A model generated the notes under the pieces. The model saw only the letters and a list, made by a program, of their open reading frames with translations, searched no databases and was not told the DNA's origin. 64,000 nt of DNA from an uncultured Flavobacteriaceae bacterium (GTDB lineage: Bacteria; Bacteroidota; Bacteroidia; Flavobacteriales; Flavobacteriaceae): positions 496,001-560,000 of the forward strand of contig CANKYF010000001.1 of NCBI GenBank assembly GCA_947487895.1. Direction: 5' to 3'. This document shows positions 36,017 to 45,550 of this stretch, one piece after another. The first letter of the stretch is position 1. Every line of letters begins with the position of its first letter. The position numbers were made by a program, and so were the translations under genes.

Positions 36017-36111
36017 ACCTATAAGACTTTTTTCAAAATTTACGAAGTTTAAATGTAATATTTGCTATGTTCTAAGCAAAAAATGAAGGATAAAATTACC
36101 TATTTATTTGT

Positions 36112-36714
36112 TCAGGAGTAGTCCTGCTTTTGTAATTCTATTAATTTCTCTTTCGAAGATTGAAGTAACTCGTTAAAAAATGATGTGAATTCGTTTTCAA
36201 ACTCTGTATAAAATGCTTCAAGTTCATTTATGGCTTCATTCATTGCAGAACGATTTTTTGTGCGTCTGTTCATACCGTCTAAAACTCTTGATATTCCCTC
36301 AATTGAAGCATAACTTAATAACCAATTATCTGCTAACATATAGGGCATCATTTTTTGAATTCTAGTAGGAAGAATTTCATAATGTTCTTCTAAAGTATCA
36401 TAAAAAGATTCAACATACTGTTTTAGAGGTGTTTCACTATAATACTCCCAGTTTTTTGCTAAAAAGTGATCATATAATATGTCTACAATAATACCAGAAT
36501 AATGTCCATATTTTTCATGAAGACGTTTTGTACTCTGCCTAACGGTTTTGTGAGCGTCTGTAAACGTATCAATATGTCTATGAAGTAAAATACCTATTTG
36601 AATATCTTTAGGGTAGGTTTTATAGCTACTTCCTTTGATGCCATCTGCAATAAAATTACCAATAGTTACTAAATCATTATTTCCAGAAAGGTAAATGTGG
36701 GCTAAATAGTTCAT
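36112..36714 (-). CDS. acpH: Acyl carrier protein phosphodiesterase (AcpH/DUF479)
   Basis: 200 residues, usual length. Family motifs: MNYLAHIYLSGNNDLVTIGN, 'NFIADGIKG', 'LLHRHIDTFTDAHKTVRQS', VDILYDHFLAKNW. The His and Asp residues in these segments bind the divalent metal. The enzyme removes the 4'-phosphopantetheine arm from ACP, though in many Bacteroidota the physiological role is unproven. Stand-alone gene, divergent from glmM. Confidence 0.88.
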   Translation of the reverse strand: MNYLAHIYLSGNNDLVTIGNFIADGIKGSSYKTYPKDIQIGILLHRHIDTFTDAHKTVRQSTKRLHEKYGHYSGIIVDILYDHFLAKNWEYYSETPLKQYVESFYDTLEEHYEILPTRIQKMMPYMLADNWLLSYASIEGISRVLDGMNRRTKNRSAMNEAINELEAFYTEFENEFTSFFNELLQSSKEKLIELQKQDYS

Positions 36715-36819
36715 TTGAGAAAATTACAAATTCCCAATGAATATTAACCTTTCAAAAGAAGATTTTGTTGGTTTAATCAATTTTTAAGTTTAATTAAAAT
36801 GCATACTAAAAAAAATATT

Positions 36820-36827
36820 TATGTTTG
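36820..36827 (+). promoter_or_regulatory. Promoter -7 box of glmM
   Basis: TATGTTTG, 19 bases before the ATG, matches TAnnTTTG. No matching TTG at the -33 distance. The expected leader is only about 13 bases. Confidence 0.6.
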
Positions 36828-36846
36828 CAAAAATCTGTAAAACAAT

Positions 36847-38238
36847 ATGACATTAATAAAATCAATTTCAGGAATAAGAGGAACTATAGGAGGTCAAGTA
36901 GGCGAGAATTTAACACCAATTGATGCAGTTAAGTTTGCTGCTGCCTATGGAGCTTGGTTAAAACAGAACAGACCAAATAAAGATAATTATAGAGTAGTAG
37001 TAGGTAGAGATGCTAGAATTTCTGGTGAAATGATACAAAGCTTAGTAATGAATACGCTTATTGGGCAAGGTATTGATGTTATTAATTTAGGGTTATCAAC
37101 TACGCCTACCGTAGAAGTAGCAGTACCTATGGAACATGCAGATGGCGGTATTATTCTAACTGCAAGTCACAACCCAAAACAATGGAATGCACTCAAATTA
37201 CTTAATGAAAAAGGCGAGTTTTTAGATGCAGTTGAAGGCGCAAAAATTTTAGATTTAGCAGAAAGTGGTTCTATTGATTTTGCAGATGTAGATAGTTTAG
37301 GAAAAATAACAATTAATGATGCTTACATAGATTTGCATATTATTGAGGTATTAGATTTGCCATTAGTAACTGTAAAACCTATTGAAGAAGCTAGATTTAA
37401 AGTAGTTGTAGATGGTGTAAATTCAACAGGAGGTATTGCCATTCCGCTATTATTAGAACGATTAGGAGTAGATGTCGTAAAATTATATTGTGAACCAAAC
37501 GGACATTTTCCTCATAACCCAGAACCACTAAAAGAGCATTTAACAGATTTATCTGCGGCAGTTAAAGAGCATAATGCAGATTTTGGTATTGTAGTAGATC
37601 CAGATGTAGATAGATTAGCGTTTATGGATGAAAATGGAGATATGTTTGGTGAAGAATATACATTGGTAGCTTGTGCAGATTATGTATTAAGTAAAACACC
37701 AGGCAATACAGTTAGTAATATGAGTTCTACTAGAGCTTTAAGAGATGTTACTGAAAAACATGGAGGAATGTATGAAGCTAGTGCAGTAGGAGAGGTGAAT
37801 GTAGTTAAATTAATGAAGAAAAATAAGGTAGTTATTGGAGGAGAAGGTAATGGAGGTATTATCTATCCAGATTCTCATTATGGTCGTGATGCACTTGTTG
37901 GAGTTGCTTTATTCTTAAGTTTATTAGCAGAAAGGAAAATAAGCGTTAGCGAATTGAGAAAAACGTACCCTAATTATTTTATGAGTAAAAAGAAGATTCA
38001 GTTAACTCCAGAGTTAGATGTTGATGGAATATTAAAAACGATGGAAGATCGTTACCAAAATGAACAGTTAACAACGGTAGATGGTGTGAAAATTGACTTT
38101 TCTGAAAGTTGGGGGCATTTGCGTAAAAGTAATACAGAACCTATTATTAGAATTTATACTGAAGCTAAATCTCAAGATGAAGCTGATACTTTAGCTGATA
38201 AGTTTATTGAAGAGATTGGAGAAATTGCTGGATTATAA
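36847..38238 (+). CDS. glmM: Phosphoglucosamine mutase
   Basis: 463 residues. N-terminal 'SISGIRGTIGG', the phosphoserine loop TASHNPKQWNALKL with active Ser107, the metal loop DPDVDRLAF and 'GEGNGGIIYPDSHYGRD' substrate-binding loop, and the C-terminal phosphate-binding 'RKSNTEPIIRIYTEA'. It converts glucosamine-6-phosphate to glucosamine-1-phosphate for peptidoglycan and lipopolysaccharide. The protein lies in the Bacteroidota phosphoglucomutase/phosphomannomutase branch, so a broader hexose range cannot be excluded. It is followed by an LpxD-type gene, also using a UDP-glucosamine product. Confidence 0.9.
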   Translation: MTLIKSISGIRGTIGGQVGENLTPIDAVKFAAAYGAWLKQNRPNKDNYRVVVGRDARISGEMIQSLVMNTLIGQGIDVINLGLSTTPTVEVAVPMEHADGGIILTASHNPKQWNALKLLNEKGEFLDAVEGAKILDLAESGSIDFADVDSLGKITINDAYIDLHIIEVLDLPLVTVKPIEEARFKVVVDGVNSTGGIAIPLLLERLGVDVVKLYCEPNGHFPHNPEPLKEHLTDLSAAVKEHNADFGIVVDPDVDRLAFMDENGDMFGEEYTLVACADYVLSKTPGNTVSNMSSTRALRDVTEKHGGMYEASAVGEVNVVKLMKKNKVVIGGEGNGGIIYPDSHYGRDALVGVALFLSLLAERKISVSELRKTYPNYFMSKKKIQLTPELDVDGILKTMEDRYQNEQLTTVDGVKIDFSESWGHLRKSNTEPIIRIYTEAKSQDEADTLADKFIEEIGEIAGL

Positions 38239-38286
38239 TAGAAACACTCTTTTTAATTACAAATTAACAAAAAGCCTTAAATTACA

Positions 38287-38372
38287 TATAGTCAAAACTA
38301 AACTGTTTTTATAAACATATACAAAGTGTTATGGTAAAAACAGGTAAAGAGTATTGGTAGTTTTTGACTATA
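38287..38372. repeat. Nested 86-base palindrome between glmM and lpxD
   Basis: Outer arms TATAGTCAAAACTA (38287-38300) and TAGTTTTTGACTATA (38358-38372) pair with one bulged base; inner arms CTGTTTTTA (38303-38311) and TAAAAACAG (38335-38343) pair perfectly. No T-tract follows. It could be a MITE-like relic with terminal inverted repeats or a structured RNA in the glmM-lpxD spacer. Confidence 0.5.
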
Positions 38373-38460
38373 CACCTTAATAATAGATAAGAAATCAAAT
38401 AGATTTAATTTTTTTCAATTAGATTTACAAGCAACTAACCATAAATAACTAAAGTTGCAA

Positions 38461-39456
38461 ATGATATCTTACTCTATAAGTGAAATAAACAGCATTGTAA
38501 AAGGCGAATTAATAGGTAGTACTACTCAAAAAATTGAAGGCCCTGAAGAATTACAAAAAGCAAATCATAATCAAATCACATTTATTGGAAGCAAAAAATA
38601 TGAGAAATTATGGGCAGACTCAAAAGCCTGTGCAGCACTTGTAAGTCATGGTTCAAACTTAGAACCTGGTAATAATCGCGCTTTTATTAAAGTAAAAAAT
38701 GTTGATTTAGCTATGGCGGAAATATTGGAGCTTTTTAGTCCTACGCCACCAGCTTTTGATACAGATATACACCCTACAGCTGTTGTACATGAAACAGCAA
38801 AAATTGGTGATGGGTGTAAAATTGGAGCAAATTGTTATGTAGGAAAAGATGTTGAATTGGGAAGCGAAGTCGTTTTGTATCCTAATGTTTGTGTGTTTGA
38901 TGAAACTATTATTGGCGATAAAACTATTATTTGGTCTGGAACTATTATTCGTGAACGCTGTATTATAGGTAGTCATTGTATTTTTCATACTAATGTTAGT
39001 ATTGGAGCAGATGGATTTGGTTATAGACCAAGTGCAGATGGAAGGCAATTGGTGAAAATCCCTCAAATAGGAAATGTTATAATTGGACATCATGTTGAAA
39101 TTGGTGCTAATTCATGTGTTGATAGAGCAAAATTTAGCTCGACTATTATTGGAGATGGTTGTAAAATAGATAACCTAGTTCAAATAGCTCATAATAGTGT
39201 TATGGGACGTTCTTGTATTATGGCTGGGCATAGTGGTCTTGCTGGTTCTGTAACATTAGGTGATGGTGTAGTTATTGGGGGAAGTGCTTCTATTAAAGAT
39301 CATACTACAATAAATTCTGGTGCAACAGTTGGTGCCGGCTCTGGAGTTATGAACGATATTGAAGCAGGAAAAACTGTTTTGGGGTACCCAGCACAAGATG
39401 CCAGAGATATGCTGAAACAATGGGTAACCATAAGAAAACTTGTGAAAAACCAGTAG
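38461..39456 (+). CDS. lpxD: UDP-3-O-acylglucosamine N-acyltransferase
   Basis: 331 residues from ATG 38461; a TTG two codons earlier (38455) is the alternative. A short N-terminal UDP-binding domain (ISYSISEINSIVKGELIG, FIGSKKYEKLWADSKA) is followed by a left-handed beta-helix of hexapeptide repeats (HPTAVVHETAKIGDGCKIGA, VVLYPNVCVFDETIIGDKTI). The catalytic His is in VQIAHNSVMG (His244) and the fatty-acid site in SIGADGFGY. The enzyme adds the second acyl chain in lipid A synthesis. It sits 222 bases after glmM, in keeping with shared envelope precursor supply. Confidence 0.94.
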   Translation: MISYSISEINSIVKGELIGSTTQKIEGPEELQKANHNQITFIGSKKYEKLWADSKACAALVSHGSNLEPGNNRAFIKVKNVDLAMAEILELFSPTPPAFDTDIHPTAVVHETAKIGDGCKIGANCYVGKDVELGSEVVLYPNVCVFDETIIGDKTIIWSGTIIRERCIIGSHCIFHTNVSIGADGFGYRPSADGRQLVKIPQIGNVIIGHHVEIGANSCVDRAKFSSTIIGDGCKIDNLVQIAHNSVMGRSCIMAGHSGLAGSVTLGDGVVIGGSASIKDHTTINSGATVGAGSGVMNDIEAGKTVLGYPAQDARDMLKQWVTIRKLVKNQ

Positions 39457-39638
39457 AAGTTGAGATTTATACAAAGCACTTTCGAGTAATTGACATTTTT
39501 AACATTAAGGTTTTCACACTATTGATTTGTTTGGTAAATACGCTTCGTTGTTTAGTAAATTAAAGTCAATCTTTTTAGTAATAGTAAACCATTTTGTTAA
39601 AATTCTTAGATTTAAGTATTAAATATGATTTCCTAAAA

Positions 39639-41162
39639 ATGCTTTTAAAAACTTCTTTTCTAAATTTATCTTTCTTATTGTTTGTATTGTTGTCTTGCCA
39701 ACCAAAAGAAAAAAGGAAAACAGAACATAAACCTAACATAGTATTTATAATAGCCGATGATGTTAGTTGGAATGATATAGGAGTATATGGCCACCCAAAT
39801 ATTAAAACCCCCAATTTAGATAAACTAGCAAAAGATGGGATGCTTTTTAATGAAGCTTTTTTAACCACAAGTTCTTGTAGCCCAAGTAGAACTAGTATTA
39901 TTTCTGGTTTGTACCCTCACAATACAGATGCAGAACAATTATCATGGCCTCTTCCTGAATATGTAAAAACCTTTGTGCAGGAGCTGAAAAATACAGGTTA
40001 TTGGACAGGTTTAGCTGGTAAATATCATATGGGAGATGCAGTTAGAGATGATTTTGATGTACTCTTAGAAATGCAATGGTTAGATGCTCCAATTGGTTTA
40101 GATAGAAAACTTAAAGGAGATGGAAGTGGTTGTGATGAATGGATTAAACTATTGAAAGAAAGACCAAAAGACAAACCCTTTTTTACTTGGTTAGCTTCAT
40201 TTGATGCGCATCGTCCGTTTTATGAAGGTATTAGTGATGCACCATATGCTCCTGAAGATGCAGTTATTCCACCATATATGCCTTTAACTGATGCCACTAA
40301 AAAAGATTTTTCATTGTATTATGATGAAATTTCCAGAATGGACTCATACATAGGAAAAGTTGTTGCAGAATTGGAAGCACAAGGTGTTTCAGAAAATACG
40401 ATTGTATTATTTATTTCTGATAACGGAAGAGCTTTCCCAAGAGATAAAACTACGTTATACGATGGAGGTATAAAAACACCATGGATTATTAAGTGGCCTG
40501 CTAAAATTAAAGCAGGATCAATAAATAACAATTTAGTCAGCTCTGTAGATATTGCTCCAACATTTATGAAATTAGCAGGATTGAAACCTTTGCCAAGTTT
40601 TGACGGTTTAGATTTTTCTTCAACATTATTTGATGATAATTTTAAAATTAGAGAAGAGATTTATGCTGAAGATCATTTTCATGATTTTGAAGATTATACT
40701 AGAGCAGTAAGAACAAAAAAGTTTAAGTACATTAAAAATTATTATATAGATCTACCTAATACGCCATCTGCAGATATTATAAGAGACTTGACTTGGAAGA
40801 GTATGAAAGAAGAAAGAGATAAAGGAACCTTGACAAAGTCTCAAATGCACTGTTTTGAAATTCCAAGACCTATAGAAGAACTCTATGATGTTCAGAAAGA
40901 TCCTTATGAATTAAATAATTTAGCTTTAAATAAAGATTACAATTATGTTTTAAATGATATGAAAATGCGATTAAAAAGAATAAGAGAAGCAACAAATGAT
41001 TTTATTCCTACCGAAAGAACTCCAGACGATTTTGTGAGAGAAACAGGGTATCCAACAAAATACCGTATAAGACCAAGACCATCTAAAGAAGTATATGATA
41101 AAGCAAGAGAAGAGGGAAGAGTACTTGTAAATCCAGATTTTAAAGAAACAGTGCCAGAGTAA
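39639..41162 (+). CDS. Lipoprotein sulfatase (S1 arylsulfatase superfamily)
   Basis: 507 residues from ATG 39639, chosen because it gives a clean lipoprotein signal (lipobox LLSC20); the TTG at 39594 would add 15 residues before it. Active-site elements: 'NIVFIIADDVSWNDIGVYGHPNI' with metal Asp40-Asp41, CSPSR at 80-84 where Cys80 becomes formylglycine, 'YHMG', 'ASFDAHRPF', and 'FISDNGRAFPRDKTTLYDGGIKTPWIIKWP' in pieces, with the usual Asp-Asn metal pair. It resembles the heparan-N-sulfatase/S1_8-like type, but the substrate is open. An anaerobic-type or FGE-type maturase must be elsewhere. It converges with the acyltransferase gene, four bases apart. Confidence 0.86.
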   Translation: MLLKTSFLNLSFLLFVLLSCQPKEKRKTEHKPNIVFIIADDVSWNDIGVYGHPNIKTPNLDKLAKDGMLFNEAFLTTSSCSPSRTSIISGLYPHNTDAEQLSWPLPEYVKTFVQELKNTGYWTGLAGKYHMGDAVRDDFDVLLEMQWLDAPIGLDRKLKGDGSGCDEWIKLLKERPKDKPFFTWLASFDAHRPFYEGISDAPYAPEDAVIPPYMPLTDATKKDFSLYYDEISRMDSYIGKVVAELEAQGVSENTIVLFISDNGRAFPRDKTTLYDGGIKTPWIIKWPAKIKAGSINNNLVSSVDIAPTFMKLAGLKPLPSFDGLDFSSTLFDDNFKIREEIYAEDHFHDFEDYTRAVRTKKFKYIKNYYIDLPNTPSADIIRDLTWKSMKEERDKGTLTKSQMHCFEIPRPIEELYDVQKDPYELNNLALNKDYNYVLNDMKMRLKRIREATNDFIPTERTPDDFVRETGYPTKYRIRPRPSKEVYDKAREEGRVLVNPDFKETVPE

Positions 41163-41166
41163 TTTA

Positions 41167-42045
41167 TTAGTGCTTTCTGTTTCTATGTTTCCATCGTTTA
41201 TGTGTCCAGAAGTAATATTCGGGTTTATCCATGATTTGCTTTTCCAATTCGTTCAAAAAAACATCAGTTAATTGGTAGTCAGCAAAACTTTTAGAGTTTT
41301 CAGCAAGTGTAACAATTTCAGCTTCATAAAACCCTCTTTTAACTTTATTAATTTTCAGATAAGCTGTAGTGAAATCTAATTTTTTTGCTAAACGTTCCGC
41401 TCCTGTATAACAAGGTACTTTAATTCCCATAAACCGGCCCCAATACACATCTTTTGAAGCTCTTGGAGATTGATCGCTTAAAAAGCCCGTAATGGTTCTT
41501 TTTCCAGAGTTTTCAAACTTAGTAATTGTATTAATAGTTTCTTTTGTACTAATTAATTGCGTGTTAAATTTAGATCTAATGCGCTTTACCAAATTATCAA
41601 AATACTTATTTTTAAGTGGTTTATAAACGCCCAGTCCTTTAAAATTTATGTAATTCTGTAAAATTATAGACCATTCCCAACTAGCATAATGTCCAAATAT
41701 TAAAATAATACTTTTGTCTAAGCTTTCTAATCTTTTAAACTCATGCGGATTTTTAATTCGGAATCTTTTTTTTAATTCCTTTTCAGAAATAGACATGGTT
41801 TTTGCCATTTCTAAAAACATATCACTTAAATGCTTATAGAATTTCTTTCTAATAGCTAACAATTCTTTTTCAGGCTTATTAGGAAAAACTAACTTTAAAT
41901 TATCTAAAACAGTTTTTTTTCTATATCCAATGACATAGAAAAGAAATAAATAAACACAATCTGAAACAACATACAATACTTTAAAAGGTAGTCTAGAAAT
42001 AATCCATAAAATTGGATAAAGAATAATATAACTTAGATATTGCAT
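41167..42045 (-). CDS. Lipid A biosynthesis lauroyl/lysophospholipid acyltransferase family (LpxL/HtrB-like)
   Basis: 292 residues, one N-terminal membrane helix. The HxxxxE motif is in FGHYASWEW, followed by 'GVYKPLKNKYFDNLVKRIR', then GFLSDQSPRA, the third motif, and 'YFWTHKRWKHRNRKH' at the C-terminus as in LpxL. These enzymes add secondary acyl chains to lipid A at the inner membrane. Its promoter region (TACTTTTG on the minus strand at 42077-42070) overlaps a perfect inverted repeat, suggesting regulation. Divergent to the rhomboid gene. Confidence 0.88.
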   Translation of the reverse strand: MQYLSYIILYPILWIISRLPFKVLYVVSDCVYLFLFYVIGYRKKTVLDNLKLVFPNKPEKELLAIRKKFYKHLSDMFLEMAKTMSISEKELKKRFRIKNPHEFKRLESLDKSIILIFGHYASWEWSIILQNYINFKGLGVYKPLKNKYFDNLVKRIRSKFNTQLISTKETINTITKFENSGKRTITGFLSDQSPRASKDVYWGRFMGIKVPCYTGAERLAKKLDFTTAYLKINKVKRGFYEAEIVTLAENSKSFADYQLTDVFLNELEKQIMDKPEYYFWTHKRWKHRNRKH

Positions 42046-42069
42046 GAATTAATTTTAGATTTGTAGCCG

Positions 42070-42092
42070 CAAAAGTACAAGATTTTGTACTT
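42070..42092. promoter_or_regulatory. Divergent promoter/operator region with 8-bp inverted repeat
   Basis: AAGTACAA (42073-42080), four bases, TTGTACTT (42085-42092): a perfect inverted repeat. On the minus strand the -7 box TACTTTTG of the acyltransferase overlaps its left arm. It may serve as an operator for the acyltransferase gene. Confidence 0.45.
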
Positions 42093-42137
42093 ACAGAAGA
42101 AAATATAAGCAAATTTACATTTAAACGTTTAATCGAT

Positions 42138-42785
42138 ATGAATTTAGATCCAATAACCATTGTTATAATAGCAGCAAACGTGATAATTTCATTAAAGGGA
42201 TTTAATGATTATGGCTTTTTAGATAAATATAAATTTCATGTAGGTGGGGTGCAAAGAGGAGAAAAGATACGTATGATAAGTGCTGGTTTTTTACATATTG
42301 ATTTTCAACACCTATTATTTAACATGATTACGCTATTCTTTTTTGCAAGCATTGTGATTAATTATTTAAGTAGTGGAGGCTTTATAATTGTTTATTTAGT
42401 GAGCTTATTATTAGGAAACTTACTTTCTCTTTATTTTCATAAAAATGAATATCATTATAGTGCTGTAGGTGCAAGTGGAGCGGTTACAGGGATATTATAT
42501 TCTGCTATACTGCTCAGACCAGAAATGAATTTATATATGTTCTTTATTCCCATACCAATACCTGCGTATATTTTCGGTATAGGATATTTATTATACTCTA
42601 TTTACGGCATGAAAAAGAGAATTGGAAATATTGGGCATGATGCCCATTTTGGAGGAGCCATAGGTGGTTATGTTATTACTTTATTTATGGCTCCATGGAT
42701 TCTAGAGAAAAATTTATTAATGGTTGGATTGCTAGCTATTCCTATCATATTATTGTTTGCTTTAAGAAAAGCAGGAAAGATTTAA
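42138..42785 (+). CDS. Rhomboid-family intramembrane serine protease
   Basis: 215 residues, about six membrane helices. 'DFQHLLFNMITLFFF' gives the conserved His/Asn of helix 2, the serine motif GASGAVTG has catalytic Ser113, and 'GHDAHFGGAIGGYV' contains His170. The length is that of the basic six-helix bacterial rhomboid. It cuts helices inside membranes; substrates are unknown. It lies between the acyltransferase and lon without an obvious operon partner. Confidence 0.92.
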   Translation: MNLDPITIVIIAANVIISLKGFNDYGFLDKYKFHVGGVQRGEKIRMISAGFLHIDFQHLLFNMITLFFFASIVINYLSSGGFIIVYLVSLLLGNLLSLYFHKNEYHYSAVGASGAVTGILYSAILLRPEMNLYMFFIPIPIPAYIFGIGYLLYSIYGMKKRIGNIGHDAHFGGAIGGYVITLFMAPWILEKNLLMVGLLAIPIILLFALRKAGKI

Positions 42786-42960
42786 CTTGTAAAAAGTTTA
42801 ATATTGATAATTTACTAATGGCATAAGTATTGTTTTTATACATTAGCAGATTATTAATTGTTTGTTTTAAGTGTTTGATATAAAGCTGCTTAATAATTTT
42901 TAAAACATTTTAAAATATAAAGTTGATTTGTTTTTATGACAGATTGACCTAAAGATATAT

Positions 42961-45411
42961 ATGAAGAAATCTAATTTTATGACGCTTGACAGTTTGTCAT
43001 TCCAGGAATTTGACGAAAATTCAGAATTAATTCCTTTAATGACACCTGAAGACGAGGAAGAAATGAATAATGAGGAGCTCCCCGAAACCTTACCCATCCT
43101 TTCTTTAAGAAATACGGTGTTGTTTCCAGGTGTGGTAATTCCAATTACAGCAGGTAGAGACAAGTCTATCAAGCTTATTAAAGACGCTAATAAAGGCACT
43201 AAAGTAATTGGTGTTGTAGCTCAAAAAGATGAGTCTGTTGAAAACCCAACAGCTAAAGAAATTCATGAAACTGGTACTGTAGCTAGAATTCTAAGAGTCT
43301 TAAAAATGCCAGATGGTAATGTAACCGTTATTATACAAGGTAAAAAACGTTTTAGAGTAGCCGAGGTTCTTACTGAAGACCCTTATATGAATGCTACTAT
43401 TAGAGATTTGCCTGAAGCAAAACCTGCATTACAAAATGAGGAGTTTTCGGCAATTATTGATTCTATTAAAGAGTTAGCCCTTGAGATTATAAAAGAAAGT
43501 CCTAACATTCCTAGTGAAGCGTCTTTTGCAATTAAAAATATTGAGAGCAATTCGTTTTTGGTAAATTTTGTGTCGTCTAACATGAATTTATCTGTAACAG
43601 AAAAGCAAGCATTGCTAGAAATGAATGATCTTAGGCAACGTGCTTTGGCTACGCTTAAGCATATGAATGTTGAGTTTCAGAGGTTAGAGCTTAAAAACGA
43701 TATTCAGTCTAAGGTTCAAATGGATATGAGCCAACAGCAACGGGAATATTTCTTGCACCAACAGATGAAAACGATTCAAGAAGAATTGGGAGGTGTGAGT
43801 AATGATGAGGAGATTGAAGAAATGAAGGCTAAAGCTAAAGGTAAGCTTTGGGACGAAAAAATAGCAAAGCATTTCAATAAAGAAATAAGTAAATTACAGC
43901 GTATGAATCCTCAAGTAGCTGAGTATTCAATACAGCGAAACTACTTAGAGTTATTTTTAGATTTACCTTGGAATGAATTTAGTAAAGATAAATTCGATTT
44001 AAAACGCGCTAAAAAGATATTAGACAGAGATCATTATGGATTAGACGATGTTAAAAAGCGTATCATTGAGTATTTAGCTGTTTTAAAGCTAAGAAATGAT
44101 ATGAAATCGCCTATTTTGTGTTTGTATGGACCTCCAGGGGTAGGAAAAACATCTTTGGGAAAGTCTATTGCAGAAGCCTTAGGTAGAGAATATGTACGTA
44201 TTTCGTTAGGTGGTTTACGTGATGAAGCAGAAATTAGAGGACATCGTAAAACCTATATAGGAGCAATGCCAGGACGTATTATTCAAAGTTTAAAGAAAGC
44301 AGGGACTTCTAACCCAGTATTTGTTTTAGATGAAATAGACAAATTGTCTAACTCACATCAAGGAGACCCATCTTCAGCAATGTTAGAGGTTTTAGATCCT
44401 GAACAAAATAATGAGTTCTATGATAATTTCTTAGAAATGGGGTATGACCTTTCTAAAGTGATGTTTATTGCTACTTCAAATAGTTTAGGAACTATACAAC
44501 CGGCGTTGTTAGACCGTATGGAAATTATCAATGTAACTGGTTATACTATTGAAGAAAAAGTAGAGATAGGTAAACGTCATTTATTACCAAAACAATTAAA
44601 AGAACATGGTTTAACACCTGATAATCTAAAGGTAGGAAAACCTCAGTTAGAAAAAATAGTTGAAGGTTATACTAGAGAATCTGGTGTTCGTGGTCTGGAC
44701 AAACAAATAGCAAAAATGGTGCGTTATGCAGCCAAAAATATTGCTATGGAAGAAGACTACAACATTAAAGTATCTACAGAAGATGTTATTGATGTACTGG
44801 GGAGTCCTAAATTAGAAAGAGATAAATACGAAAATAACAATGTAGCGGGTGTTGTTACAGGTTTGGCTTGGACTCGTGTTGGTGGAGATATTTTATTTAT
44901 AGAATCAATTCTATCTAAAGGAAAAGGAGCTTTAACCATTACAGGAAACCTAGGTAAAGTAATGAAAGAGTCTTCTACAATAGCCATGGAATACATCAAA
45001 TCTAATGCTGATGAGTTTGGAATTAACCCTGAAGTGTTTGATAAATACAATGTACATATTCACGTTCCTGAAGGTGCTACTCCAAAAGATGGGCCGAGTG
45101 CTGGTGTAACCATGTTAACATCTTTAGTATCGTTATTTACACAACGAAAAGTAAAGAAGAGTATAGCTATGACGGGAGAAATTACACTTAGGGGTAAAGT
45201 ATTGCCAGTAGGAGGTATTAAAGAAAAGATTTTAGCAGCAAAACGAGCTAAAATAAAAGAGATTTTACTTTGTGAAGAAAATAGACGTGATATCGAAGAC
45301 ATTAAGCAAGACTATTTAAAAGGCTTAACATTTCACTATGTAACAGAGATGAGTGATGTGATCAAAATAGCACTTACAAATCAAAAAGTAAAAAGCGCTA
45401 AGAAGCTTTAA
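42961..45411 (+). CDS. lon: Endopeptidase La (Lon protease)
   Basis: 816 residues. N-terminal substrate domain ('[20 protein letters not shown]', about 45-250), coiled coil, AAA+ domain with Walker [14 protein letters not shown], Walker B '[10 protein letters not shown]' and sensor [20 protein letters not shown], and the proteolytic domain with PKDGPSAG (Ser713) and [11 protein letters not shown] (Lys756), separated by 43 residues as in E. coli Lon. A short acidic N-terminal extension ([13 protein letters not shown]) is present. Cytosolic protein quality control. A good terminator follows; the next gene, porQ, probably has its own start. Confidence 0.97.
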   Translation: MKKSNFMTLDSLSFQEFDENSELIPLMTPEDEEEMNNEELPETLPILSLRNTVLFPGVVIPITAGRDKSIKLIKDANKGTKVIGVVAQKDESVENPTAKEIHETGTVARILRVLKMPDGNVTVIIQGKKRFRVAEVLTEDPYMNATIRDLPEAKPALQNEEFSAIIDSIKELALEIIKESPNIPSEASFAIKNIESNSFLVNFVSSNMNLSVTEKQALLEMNDLRQRALATLKHMNVEFQRLELKNDIQSKVQMDMSQQQREYFLHQQMKTIQEELGGVSNDEEIEEMKAKAKGKLWDEKIAKHFNKEISKLQRMNPQVAEYSIQRNYLELFLDLPWNEFSKDKFDLKRAKKILDRDHYGLDDVKKRIIEYLAVLKLRNDMKSPILCLYGPPGVGKTSLGKSIAEALGREYVRISLGGLRDEAEIRGHRKTYIGAMPGRIIQSLKKAGTSNPVFVLDEIDKLSNSHQGDPSSAMLEVLDPEQNNEFYDNFLEMGYDLSKVMFIATSNSLGTIQPALLDRMEIINVTGYTIEEKVEIGKRHLLPKQLKEHGLTPDNLKVGKPQLEKIVEGYTRESGVRGLDKQIAKMVRYAAKNIAMEEDYNIKVSTEDVIDVLGSPKLERDKYENNNVAGVVTGLAWTRVGGDILFIESILSKGKGALTITGNLGKVMKESSTIAMEYIKSNADEFGINPEVFDKYNVHIHVPEGATPKDGPSAGVTMLTSLVSLFTQRKVKKSIAMTGEITLRGKVLPVGGIKEKILAAKRAKIKEILLCEENRRDIEDIKQDYLKGLTFHYVTEMSDVIKIALTNQKVKSAKKL

Positions 45412-45417
45412 AATAAG

Positions 45418-45443
45418 AACCTCGATTTAATCGAGGTTTTTTT
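45418..45443 (+). terminator. Intrinsic terminator of lon
   Basis: AACCTCGAT (45418-45426) pairs with ATCGAGGTT (45430-45438), three-base loop, then a T-run. Confidence 0.88.
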
Positions 45444-45550
45444 ATATTAAATAAGTTCTATAGAGAATAATTAAATCTCGATTATCGAGTGAAATAAATA
45501 AAACTTACAACCGTTTTTAAGATAGATTTACTTTCTTTGTACTGTAAAAT

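Noticed and set aside
38707-39093. 128-codon minus-strand frame in lpxD
   Set aside because: Mirrors the hexapeptide repeats of LpxD; no start signal.
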